The notes under the pieces are model-generated. The model saw only the letters and a program-made list of their open reading frames with translations, searched no databases and was not told the DNA's origin. DNA of 64,000 nucleotides. It comes from Methylobacterium sp. Leaf91. GTDB taxonomy: Bacteria > Pseudomonadota > Alphaproteobacteria > Rhizobiales > Beijerinckiaceae. The stretch covers positions 62,978 to 126,977 of the forward strand of contig NZ_LMMP01000051.1 of NCBI RefSeq assembly GCF_001422815.1, given 5' to 3'. The translations under genes were made by a program, and so were the position numbers. Numbering within the stretch: the stretch's first letter is position 1; every line of letters begins with the position of its first letter. Shown one piece after another: positions 16,583 to 23,959 of the stretch.

Positions 16583-17445
16583 GCGTGTCTCCCCTTGATG
16601 AGATCGATCGCGGCGCGCACCAGCACGCCGCCGGGACGACGCAGTTCGCTCAAGATCGAGAAGTGTTCGGCCCCCACGACGGGAAGGAGCGGCCCCGGCG
16701 CGTGGTGAGCGCTGCGCAGGGCGTGGAAGTCGCGGGCGTCGTGGACGAGGGCCGGGCGCTCGGCCGTGCCGTAGGCGATGGCCAGGGGTTTCCCCACCAC
16801 CGGCAGGCGCAGGGGCGACAAGGCCGCGACCTCCGCGTCGGTGAGGGAGAGGGCCTGGTTCAGCCCGGTGTCGCGGATGGGCCCGAGTTCGTAGACGCCC
16901 GAGATCGCGAGCCCCGCCACCACGGCCGGGTGATGGAGCTGCATCGCCGCGAGATGCGCCCCCGCCGACCAGCCGGCGAGGACCAGCGGACCACTGAGGC
17001 CGTGCGCCGGCCCGTGCTCGGCCAGCCAGTCGAGGGCCAGGCCGATCTCCTCGACGATTTGCGTCAGGCTCGCCTCGGGGGCGAGGGTGTGGCCGGGCAT
17101 CGCCACGGACCAGCCGGCGGCGGCGGGGCCTTCGGCGAAGCAGGCGAACAGTTCACGAGAATTGCGCTGCCAATAGCCGCCATGGATGAAGACGAGGCAG
17201 GGCGCCGCCGGGTCGGCGGCCGGGTAGAGGTCGAGGGCCGTGCGCGGGGCGGGCGCATAGGGGATGTCGAGGGCGCCCGGATGCGCAGCGCGGTAGGCGG
17301 CTGAGGCCGCGTTGCGCGCCGCGGCCTGGGCGGCGGCATCGGGCACCGCCGCGTTGTTGTCGTAGGCGGCATCGCGCGCTGCCCGGTCGAGGCAGGACCA
17401 ATCGTGCCGGGGGTCGGGCGGCAGCGGGGACGGATCGGCCCTCAT
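16579..17445 (-). CDS. Alpha/beta hydrolase, arylformamidase-like
   Basis: A 288-residue alpha/beta hydrolase. The oxyanion motif HGGYW is at 88-92, the nucleophile elbow GWSAG has Ser160, and the catalytic His is probably in 'VVGAEHFSIL' near 260. The HGGYWQ form is typical of the arylformamidase/BD-FAE group, which hydrolyse N-formyl amides or esters. No signal peptide, so cytoplasmic. It is locked into the operon by a four-base overlap with the large-subunit gene, which suggests it acts on the substrate or product of the hydroxylase. Kynurenine formamidase proper is possible but no other kynurenine gene is present. Confidence 0.85.
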   Translation of the reverse strand: MRADPSPLPPDPRHDWSCLDRAARDAAYDNNAAVPDAAAQAAARNAASAAYRAAHPGALDIPYAPAPRTALDLYPAADPAAPCLVFIHGGYWQRNSRELFACFAEGPAAAGWSVAMPGHTLAPEASLTQIVEEIGLALDWLAEHGPAHGLSGPLVLAGWSAGAHLAAMQLHHPAVVAGLAISGVYELGPIRDTGLNQALSLTDAEVAALSPLRLPVVGKPLAIAYGTAERPALVHDARDFHALRSAHHAPGPLLPVVGAEHFSILSELRRPGGVLVRAAIDLIKGRHA

Positions 17446-17470
17446 GCGGTCGTCTCCTTGGGTGCCAGGG

Positions 17471-18745
17471 TCAGGCCGCGATGGCGCTGGGCAGGATCGG
17501 CGAGTCGGCGTCGAAGCGGCGGCCGGCGCGCAGGCAGAAGGCCGGCTGCAGCAGGCGCTGGGCGATGACCTGGGTGTCCTCGTTGTCGCGCAGCAGGAAA
17601 CGGCCGCGATGGTCGTGCAGCACCGAGACGTCGGCGGCGAAGCCCGGCGTCAGGGCACCGATCCGGTCGGACAGGCCCAGCATCTCGGCCGGATGCTTCG
17701 TCACCATGGGGACGACCTGTTCGAGGCTGAGGCCCAAAGCCATCATCGAACTCATCGCCTGGGTCAGGCTGAAGCGGGCTTGGCCCAGGAAGGGGTGGTT
17801 CTCGTCGTCGTGGTGCTCGTCGGGCGTGCCCGCCGGCCGCGGCACCTCGGTGTTGTAGCCGTGCATGTCGGCGCCCAGCGTGTAGGGCACGACGCCTGCC
17901 GGCAGGGAGGCGCGGGCAACCCGATAGGAGAAGTGGCTGCCATGCCCGACATCGACCCGGAGGCCCGCATCCATCGCCGCCCGGATGATCGGGTGGACGA
18001 CGCCCTCCTCATTGATGAAGCCGCCGGGATGCCGGGTGAACGGGTGGGCGAGGAAATCCCCGGGACGCAGCAGCGGGATCACCCGCTCCATGATGGTGTT
18101 GGCGTCCTCGCCATTGGCGCCGTTCTCGGGCAGGCCCCAGAGCTGGCCGAAATGCACGTAGAGCGGCAGGTCGGCCCGGCGGCTGATCTCGGCCGCCATC
18201 TCCATCACCTTGATGCCCCAGCGGGCGAAGCCCCCGATCTCGGCGTGCCCCTTGATGCCGCGCACGAGGTCGCGGTTCTCCACGGCCGACTTCACCGTGG
18301 CGTCGATGTCGACCCCGTCCGGGCTGTAGAGGTTCGGGTAGAAGTGACCTTCGAGGCCCCCGACCAGATAGGCGGAAAGGAACGCGTAGATCCGGGTTTC
18401 GGCCTTCTCCGCGATGAAGTGGCGGAAGCCCGGCAGGGTCATGCAGGACGCGCCGCCCTGGTCGATCACCGTGGTCACGCCCGAGCGCACGCCGACCATG
18501 TCCGGCGGCAGTCCGAACCGTCCGGTGACGTATTGGTAGACGTGCCCGTGGGTGTCGATCATCCCCGGCAGGACGAGCTTGCCAGAGACGTTCACCACCT
18601 CGGTGGCGGCAGACGGTATGATGCTGTCCTCGACGGCGGCGATCCGCCCGTCGCGGATGGCGACGTCCTTGATGCCATCGATGCCAGAGGCCGGGCAGAT
18701 GACCCGTCCGCCGCGCAGCAGCATGTCGTAGCGACCAGCGTCCAT
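17471..18745 (-). CDS. Amidohydrolase-superfamily metallohydrolase (deacetylase/D-aminoacylase-like)
   Basis: First gene of the minus-strand catabolic operon, 424 residues. It has the composite beta-sandwich of amidohydrolases ('MLLRGGRVICPASG'), the metal motif 'GMIDTHGHVY', further metal His candidates in 'IKGHAEIGG', 'YVHFGQL' and 'LAHPF', and a late Asp in 'TLGADMHGY'. It is closest to the amidohydrolase/deacetylase group that includes dihydroorotase- and aminoacylase-like enzymes. Start 'MDAGRYDML' at 18745 has a good GGAGGAGAC ribosome site; the frame upstream to 18841 runs through the operator region and was rejected. It lies 25 bases before the arylformamidase-like gene. Probable role: ring or side-chain amide cleavage. 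Confidence 0.85.
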   Translation of the reverse strand: MDAGRYDMLLRGGRVICPASGIDGIKDVAIRDGRIAAVEDSIIPSAATEVVNVSGKLVLPGMIDTHGHVYQYVTGRFGLPPDMVGVRSGVTTVIDQGGASCMTLPGFRHFIAEKAETRIYAFLSAYLVGGLEGHFYPNLYSPDGVDIDATVKSAVENRDLVRGIKGHAEIGGFARWGIKVMEMAAEISRRADLPLYVHFGQLWGLPENGANGEDANTIMERVIPLLRPGDFLAHPFTRHPGGFINEEGVVHPIIRAAMDAGLRVDVGHGSHFSYRVARASLPAGVVPYTLGADMHGYNTEVPRPAGTPDEHHDDENHPFLGQARFSLTQAMSSMMALGLSLEQVVPMVTKHPAEMLGLSDRIGALTPGFAADVSVLHDHRGRFLLRDNEDTQVIAQRLLQPAFCLRAGRRFDADSPILPSAIAA

Positions 18746-18807
18746 TCCGTCTCCTCCATCGTCGCGCGTCGGCCTTCGCCTTGCCTCGCACGGACGTGAC
18801 CAGGGAA

Positions 18808-18827
18808 ATGCGAAGTATGCTTCGTAT
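18808..18827. promoter_or_regulatory. Candidate MarR operator (inverted repeat)
   Basis: ATGCGAAG-TATG-CTTCGTAT, two 8-base arms matching at seven positions with a 4-base centre, in the 151-base gap between the divergent amidohydrolase (18745) and MarR (18897) genes. Size and symmetry fit a MarR dimer site. A binding event here could control both directions. Confidence 0.6.
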
Positions 18828-18830
18828 ATT

Positions 18831-18840
18831 TGCCTAGGCA
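18831..18840. promoter_or_regulatory. Perfect 10-bp palindrome TGCCTAGGCA
   Basis: Perfect palindrome three bases after the inverted repeat above, still inside the divergent gap. It may be a second half of a composite operator. An upstream in-frame ATG for the MarR gene lies at 18840 on its edge, one reason to prefer the downstream start. Confidence 0.4.
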
Positions 18841-18896
18841 TGTTACGTGCCAGGAACCGTCCGGGCTTCGGATCGGGAGCGGGAGACGGGACGCAG

Positions 18897-19418
18897 ATGA
18901 ACGAAAGCGGGCTGGCTGAAGCGGATGCGGCGCCCTCACCGGAGGCTCTTCAGGCCCTCGGAACGCCCTGGCTCCTGCCGGAACGGCCGGGCTTTCTGAT
19001 GCGGCGGCTGCATCAGATCCATGTCAGCCTATTTTCAGAGCGTTGTGGCGCTTTCCGCGTCACTCCCCTGCAGTACAGCCTGCTCTCTCTACTGGCAGAA
19101 CGTGAGGAAGCCGACCAGACAACCTTGGCCAACGCGGTCGCCTTGGACAGAACGACGACGACCGGCGCCCTCAAACGCCTGGAGCTACGCGGATACGTCG
19201 AACGCTCTGCTTCGCCGACCGATCGGCGTTCTCAACGCTGTCGCCTGACCCAGGCAGGCCGTGCCCTGCTGGGGCAGATGGAGACGGCCGCGCGTCAGGC
19301 CCATGACGCGACGCTCGAACCCCTTTCGGAAGAGGAGCAGGCGACACTAATCCGGCTCATGAAGAAGATCACCGCCGCCCATCAGCAGCGGCGCGACGCG
19401 GACGGGCTCGTGAATTGA
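18897..19418 (+). CDS. MarR-family transcriptional regulator
   Basis: A 173-residue MarR winged-helix regulator. The helix-turn-helix lies around residues 75-100 ('TTLANAVALDRTTTTGALK') and the wing is 'ERSASPTDRRSQRCRLT'. MarR proteins usually repress divergently transcribed catabolic operons and release DNA on binding an aromatic ligand. This gene is divergent from the molybdenum-hydroxylase operon with candidate operators between them. The start at ATG 18897 ('MNESGLAEAD') follows a GGGAGA; an ATG at 18840 would add 19 residues unlike the family. Confidence 0.88.
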   Translation: MNESGLAEADAAPSPEALQALGTPWLLPERPGFLMRRLHQIHVSLFSERCGAFRVTPLQYSLLSLLAEREEADQTTLANAVALDRTTTTGALKRLELRGYVERSASPTDRRSQRCRLTQAGRALLGQMETAARQAHDATLEPLSEEEQATLIRLMKKITAAHQQRRDADGLVN

Positions 19419-19478
19419 GCGGCCCCGCAGAGAAGCGCCCGCAGGCCTCCAGCGCGCAGGCGGGTGACCGCCCGACGA

Positions 19479-20483
19479 TCATGCAGAATGCACTGTCTCG
19501 CATCGCGGTTGAACACTTGGAACGCGCTTCCGCGGCGGTTCCCCGACATGGCGAACCGCCGGTGGAGCGGCATCGTCCGCCGACACCCGAAACTGCGCAT
19601 CCGCTGTAATCGTGCTCTTCAGGAAGGCCATGACGGCCCGGATGCGGGGCACGAATTGAAGATCTGCGTGAACGTTCAGCCAGAGTTCCCGGGTCGTGAA
19701 GGCGCTCCCGTGCAGAACCGGAACGAGGTCGTCACGGGCCGTCACCGCAAAGCTCGGCAGCAGAACGAGGCCGAGCCCTCCGAGTGCCGCGCTCTTCTGC
19801 GCGATCATGCTGGTGGAGCGGAACACCGTCCGGGGCTCGTCGAGCACGTCGTCCAGCCAGCGGACGCAATCGACCTGTATGAGATCCTCGACGTAAGAGA
19901 CGAAGCGGTGCTCCTTCAGCGCCCATAGATCGACGGGGCATCCATGCCGCGCGAGGTAGCTCGGCGCCGCATACAGGCCAAGCCGGAACGCTCCGATCTG
20001 CTCCGAGACCAACCCTCTCCCCGGTGGCTTGAAGAAGCTGAGGAAGAGGTCGGCCTCGCGACGGTTGACGTAGACGGTCTGAGCCGAGGTCACGAGGTCG
20101 ATCATCAAGTCGGGGTGGCGGTCTCTCAAGCTCGAGAGGCGCTCGGCGAGGTACAGGGAGGCAATGCCTTCCATCGTGGCGAGCCGTACGCGCCCCCCGA
20201 TACGGCCATCGCCGGAATGATCCTCGTGCCGGAGGGAGATGACCGCGCTCTCGACCTGCTCGGCATGCTGGAGCATGCGCTGCCCCATATCGCTGAGACG
20301 GAGCCCCGACGGCACGCGCTCGAAGAGTGCGAGGCCGAGGACACTCTCCAGGTTCGCCAGCCTCCGGCTCACAGTGGATTGGTCGACCTTCAGGCGCTTG
20401 GCCGCGGCGGCGAGACTCCCGCCACGGGCCGCTCCCAGAAAGACCTTGATGTCGTTCCAGTCCAGGAGATCGAAGGTCTGCAT
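19479..20483 (-). CDS. LysR-family transcriptional regulator
   Basis: A 334-residue LysR regulator. The N-terminal helix-turn-helix is 'GGSLAAAAKRLKVDQSTVSRR' in residues 21-41, and the C-terminal part is a LysR substrate-binding domain. The last 40 residues extend beyond the usual end. It is transcribed away from the nitrilase gene across a 148-base gap that holds a perfect 18-bp palindrome. The expected role is control of the nitrilase and the second importer in response to their substrate. Confidence 0.9.
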   Translation of the reverse strand: MQTFDLLDWNDIKVFLGAARGGSLAAAAKRLKVDQSTVSRRLANLESVLGLALFERVPSGLRLSDMGQRMLQHAEQVESAVISLRHEDHSGDGRIGGRVRLATMEGIASLYLAERLSSLRDRHPDLMIDLVTSAQTVYVNRREADLFLSFFKPPGRGLVSEQIGAFRLGLYAAPSYLARHGCPVDLWALKEHRFVSYVEDLIQVDCVRWLDDVLDEPRTVFRSTSMIAQKSAALGGLGLVLLPSFAVTARDDLVPVLHGSAFTTRELWLNVHADLQFVPRIRAVMAFLKSTITADAQFRVSADDAAPPAVRHVGEPPRKRVPSVQPRCETVHSA

Positions 20484-20553
20484 GGTCGAAGCGGGCGCAA
20501 GATGTGCGCCAGTCGCCCCTGTGCGCCGGCCCGGACATCATCCCGGAGACATC

Positions 20554-20571
20554 CTGCAAGGCGCCTTGCAG
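20554..20571. promoter_or_regulatory. Perfect 18-bp palindrome, candidate LysR operator
   Basis: CTGCAAGGCGCCTTGCAG, fully symmetric, lies 70 bases from the LysR start (20483) and 61 bases from the nitrilase start (20632). The position is typical for a LysR regulatory binding site between divergent genes. It does not show a clean T-N11-A core, so it could instead be bound by another dimeric protein. Confidence 0.6.
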
Positions 20572-20631
20572 AATTGCCCGCTTCGCAAGCCGATTCCACC
20601 ACGTAACTTCGGCGTGGAAAGGGAAACCCCG

Positions 20632-21648
20632 ATGCTTCCACAGTTCAAGGCCGCAGCAATTCACGCAGCACCCGTCTTCCTCGATGCCGCCGCGACCACC
20701 GCCAAGGCGGTCGCCCTGATCGAAGAAGCGGCCCGGGCCGGCGCCGCGCTGGTCGCCTTTCCCGAGACCTTCATCCCGGCCTTTCCGGTCTGGGCCGCCC
20801 TCTCGGCTCCCATCGACAACCACGATCTGTTCGCCCGCATGGCGGAGCAATCAGTCCTCGTCGACGGACCGGAGATCGCGCGGATCCGGCAGGCGGCGCG
20901 GGCAGCGGGCATCTTCGTATCGATCGGCATCAGCGAGCGCTCGCCCGCCAGCGTGGGCTGCCTTTGGAACGCAAACCTTTTCATCGGGGAGGATGGCACG
21001 ATCCTCAACCACCACCGCAAGCTGATGCCGACCTATTACGAGAAGCTCATCTGGGCCTCGGGCGACGGGGCTGGGCTTAAAGTGGTGGAGACGGGGATCG
21101 GCCGCATCGGCCAGCTCATCTGCGGCGAAAACACCAACCCGCTCGCCCGCTATGCCCTGATGGCGCAGGGCGAGCAGTTCCACATCTCGTCCTGGCCTCC
21201 GGTCTGGCCGACACGTCGGCCGCAGGGCGGCGGCAATTACGACAACCTCGCCGCCAACCGCCTGCGCGCCAGTGCCCATTGCTTCGAGGCCAAGGCCTTC
21301 GGACTGGTCACGGCCGGCGTGCTGGACCGGGACGCCTACGACTTCCTGGCGGCGCGCGATCCGGGCGCCGCCGAGGTGCTCGACGGAACGCCGCGCGCCG
21401 CCTCGTTCTTCGTCGATCCGACCGGCACGCAGATCGGCGAGGCGCTGCAGGAGGAGGGGATTCTCTACGCTGAGATCGATCTCAACGCCTGCGTCGAGCC
21501 CAAGCAGTTCCACGACGTGGTGGGCTACTACAACCGCTTCGACGTCTTCGACCTCGCCGTGAACCGCCAGCGGCTCGCGCCCGCACAGTTCCGGGACGGT
21601 CCGGCGCTTGCGCCCGAGCCGCTGCCGCCTGTGGCGACCGGCGCGTGA
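20632..21648 (+). CDS. Nitrilase (carbon-nitrogen hydrolase family)
   Basis: A 338-residue nitrilase of the branch that converts nitriles to acids and ammonia. The catalytic triad is complete: Glu45 ('FPETFIPAF'), Lys130 ('HHRKLMPTY') and Cys164 in 'CGENTNPL', the signature of true nitrilases rather than amidases. Start 'MLPQFKAA' at 20632 follows GGAAAGGG; the longer open frame upstream runs through the LysR gene and its promoter. A complete HAAT-type importer starts 113 bases downstream, suggesting joint uptake and hydrolysis of a nitrile or related compound. Cyanide-degrading relatives are an alternative. Confidence 0.92.
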   Translation: MLPQFKAAAIHAAPVFLDAAATTAKAVALIEEAARAGAALVAFPETFIPAFPVWAALSAPIDNHDLFARMAEQSVLVDGPEIARIRQAARAAGIFVSIGISERSPASVGCLWNANLFIGEDGTILNHHRKLMPTYYEKLIWASGDGAGLKVVETGIGRIGQLICGENTNPLARYALMAQGEQFHISSWPPVWPTRRPQGGGNYDNLAANRLRASAHCFEAKAFGLVTAGVLDRDAYDFLAARDPGAAEVLDGTPRAASFFVDPTGTQIGEALQEEGILYAEIDLNACVEPKQFHDVVGYYNRFDVFDLAVNRQRLAPAQFRDGPALAPEPLPPVATGA

Positions 21649-21761
21649 CTTGCTGACGCCAAGCCGAACCGCCCCGCATCCCTGATCCCGACCGAGTCCC
21701 AAGCACAGAAGCCTTAGAGCACCCGAACAGACCCCTCGAAGCCAGACCGGAGAGACCCCTG

Positions 21762-23072
21762 ATGCTCGATCGTCGCACGCTCCTCCTCGCCGGTGCCGCC
21801 GGCCTGATGCTGCCGGACCTGCGCGGTGCCCGCGCCCAGAGCCCCGCCCAGATCGGCACCTTTCCGGAGGGGGTGGGCACGGATTCGGTGTTCGTGGGCC
21901 TCAACATGCCGTTGACCGGGGTGTTCTCCGGCGACGGCAGCGACCTCAAGCTCGGCTATGAGCTGGCCATCGCGCAGATCAACGCGGGCGGCGAGATCCC
22001 CGCTGCCTGGGGCCTCAAGGGCAAGGGCGTCCTCGGGCGCCAGATCCGCCACAAGATCGCCGACACCGAGGGCAAGCCCAACGTCGCGGTCCAGGCCGCG
22101 ACCCAGTTCATCCAGCGCGACAAAGCCATCATGTTTCAGGGCTCCGTCAGCAGCGCCGAGGCCATCGCCCTGGAAGAGCTCGCGAGCCGCGACAAGGTCC
22201 TCTACATGGTCGGCATCGCCGGCTCGAACGACGTCACCGGCAAGAACTGCCAACGCTACGGCTTCCGCTCGCAGCAGAACGCCTACATGGCCGCCAAGGC
22301 CCTCGCGCCGGTCGTCGCGAAAGCCCTGGGCAAGAACCTCAAGGCCGCCTTCCTCGTCCCCGACTATACCTATGGCCAGACGGTCTACGATTCCTTCTCA
22401 AAATTCTCGAAGGAGCAGGGCTGGACACAGGTCCTGAAGGAGACGGTGCCCCTGGGCACGGCCGATTACAGCTCGGCGCTTCTCAACATCGCCAACAGCG
22501 GCGCCGATGTCTTCGTCAACATCTGCTTCGGGTCCGACGCGGTGGCCTCCACGAAGCAAGCCGAACAGTTCGGCGTCCTCTCCAGCATGAAGCTCGTGGT
22601 GCCTAACCTCTCCTCCTTCCAGGACAAGGAGGTCGGGCCCGAGCTGATGCAGGGCGTCTACGGTTCCTGCGACTTCTGGTGGACGCTGGAGGACCGCTAT
22701 CCCCTGGCCAAGACCTTCGTCGAGGCGTTCTTTGCCCGAAACAAGTACCGTCCGCGCTGGGGCGCCCACATCGCCTACATGCAGACCTACCTCTGGGCGC
22801 TCTCGGTGGAGCGGGCAGGGGGGTTCAACCCTGTCGACATCATCAAGGTGATGGAGGGCTCGAAGTCCCAGCCCTACGAGACCACGATCGGCCGCGTCTA
22901 TTACAGGGCAGAGGACCACCAGATGGTCCGGCCGATCCCGATCCTGCGCGGCAAGGCGCCTTCGGCCATGAAGGGCCCGGAAGATTTCTACGAAGTCGTC
23001 GATCTCGTCGACGGCGAGACGGTGATGAACCCGCCCGACCTGTTCGGGTGCAAGCTCGGCCCCTACACCTGA
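21762..23072 (+). CDS. HAAT-type ABC transporter substrate-binding protein (second importer)
   Basis: Periplasmic binding protein, 436 residues, Peripla_BP_6 family. The N terminus 'MLDRRTLLLAGAAGLML' has a twin Arg followed by a hydrophobic stretch and an 'ARA-Q' cleavage site near 26, so export could be Tat or Sec. The mature part contains 'GLNMPLTGVFSGDGSDLKLG' near residue 50 and long insertions compared with LivK. This resembles the amide/urea-type branch more than the leucine-binding proteins. First gene of the second transporter, 113 bases after the nitrilase. Confidence 0.9.
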   Translation: MLDRRTLLLAGAAGLMLPDLRGARAQSPAQIGTFPEGVGTDSVFVGLNMPLTGVFSGDGSDLKLGYELAIAQINAGGEIPAAWGLKGKGVLGRQIRHKIADTEGKPNVAVQAATQFIQRDKAIMFQGSVSSAEAIALEELASRDKVLYMVGIAGSNDVTGKNCQRYGFRSQQNAYMAAKALAPVVAKALGKNLKAAFLVPDYTYGQTVYDSFSKFSKEQGWTQVLKETVPLGTADYSSALLNIANSGADVFVNICFGSDAVASTKQAEQFGVLSSMKLVVPNLSSFQDKEVGPELMQGVYGSCDFWWTLEDRYPLAKTFVEAFFARNKYRPRWGAHIAYMQTYLWALSVERAGGFNPVDIIKVMEGSKSQPYETTIGRVYYRAEDHQMVRPIPILRGKAPSAMKGPEDFYEVVDLVDGETVMNPPDLFGCKLGPYT

Positions 23073-23083
23073 GGCACACGACC

Positions 23084-23959
23084 ATGCCGAGCACCGCCGT
23101 CCTCCTTTCCCAGGCCTTCAACGGCCTCGCCCTCGGCAGCCTGCTGGCGCTGGTCTCCAGCGGGCTCACCATCATCCTGGGCACGCTGGGCGTGCTCAAC
23201 TTCGCCCATGGCGCATTGTTCGCGGTGGGCGCCTACACCGCCTTCGTGATGATGCAGGCGACGCACTCCTTCGTGCTCGCCCTGCTCGGCGGCTGCGCCG
23301 TGATGCTCATCATCGGCTTTGCCATGGAGCGGCTCATCATCCGCCATTTCTATGCCCGGCCGGACGAGGACCAGATCCTCGTCACCTACGGGATCGGCAT
23401 GGTGCTGGTGGAAGCCTTGCGGACCTGGTTCGGCGGCAACAGCCAGCGGGTGCCGGTCCCCTCCTGGGGTACCGGCGCGACGAAGCTCGGCTTTCTGGTC
23501 TACCCGACCTACCGTCTCCAGCTGATCGGCATCATCGCGGCGCTGCTGGTGGGCCTCTACCTCGTCCTGTACCGAACCTCGGTGGGACTGGTCGTGCGGG
23601 CCGGCATCGAGAATGCCGGCATGGTCGGCATCCTCGGCATCGACGTGCGACGCACCTTCCTGTTCGTCTTCGCGGTGGGCATCGTCGCCGTCGGCCTCGC
23701 CGGCATGCTCTACGCCCCCGTCGTCGCGGTCACGCCCGACATGGGCGCGAGCTTCATGGTTCAGTCCTTCGTGGTGATCGTGCTGGGGGGCCTCGGCTCC
23801 TTCCCCGGCGCCATCGTCGGCGGCCTGATCGCCGGCGAAATCATCAGCCTGACCAGTGCCTTCAACTCCGCCTATTCGGAGGTGATGCTCTACGGCCTGA
23901 TGGCCCTCGTCCTGGTGGCGCGGCCGCAAGGGCTGTTCGGCACGGAGGGCCGGGTCTGA
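23084..23959 (+). CDS. ABC transporter permease, LivH type (second importer)
   Basis: Inner-membrane permease, 291 residues, with the LivH motifs 'LTIILGTLGVLNFAHGALF' (30-48) and 'FVVIVLGGLGSFPGAIVGG'. Start at ATG 23084, 11 bases after the binding-protein gene; the frame open upstream of it is a shadow of that gene. The stop overlaps the next start by one base (TGATG). Confidence 0.93.
   Translation: MPSTAVLLSQAFNGLALGSLLALVSSGLTIILGTLGVLNFAHGALFAVGAYTAFVMMQATHSFVLALLGGCAVMLIIGFAMERLIIRHFYARPDEDQILVTYGIGMVLVEALRTWFGGNSQRVPVPSWGTGATKLGFLVYPTYRLQLIGIIAALLVGLYLVLYRTSVGLVVRAGIENAGMVGILGIDVRRTFLFVFAVGIVAVGLAGMLYAPVVAVTPDMGASFMVQSFVVIVLGGLGSFPGAIVGGLIAGEIISLTSAFNSAYSEVMLYGLMALVLVARPQGLFGTEGRV

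Noticed and set aside
18852..18880. EcfG promoter before the MarR gene (GGAAC at about 18852)
   Set aside because: No CGTT or GTT at the required distance.
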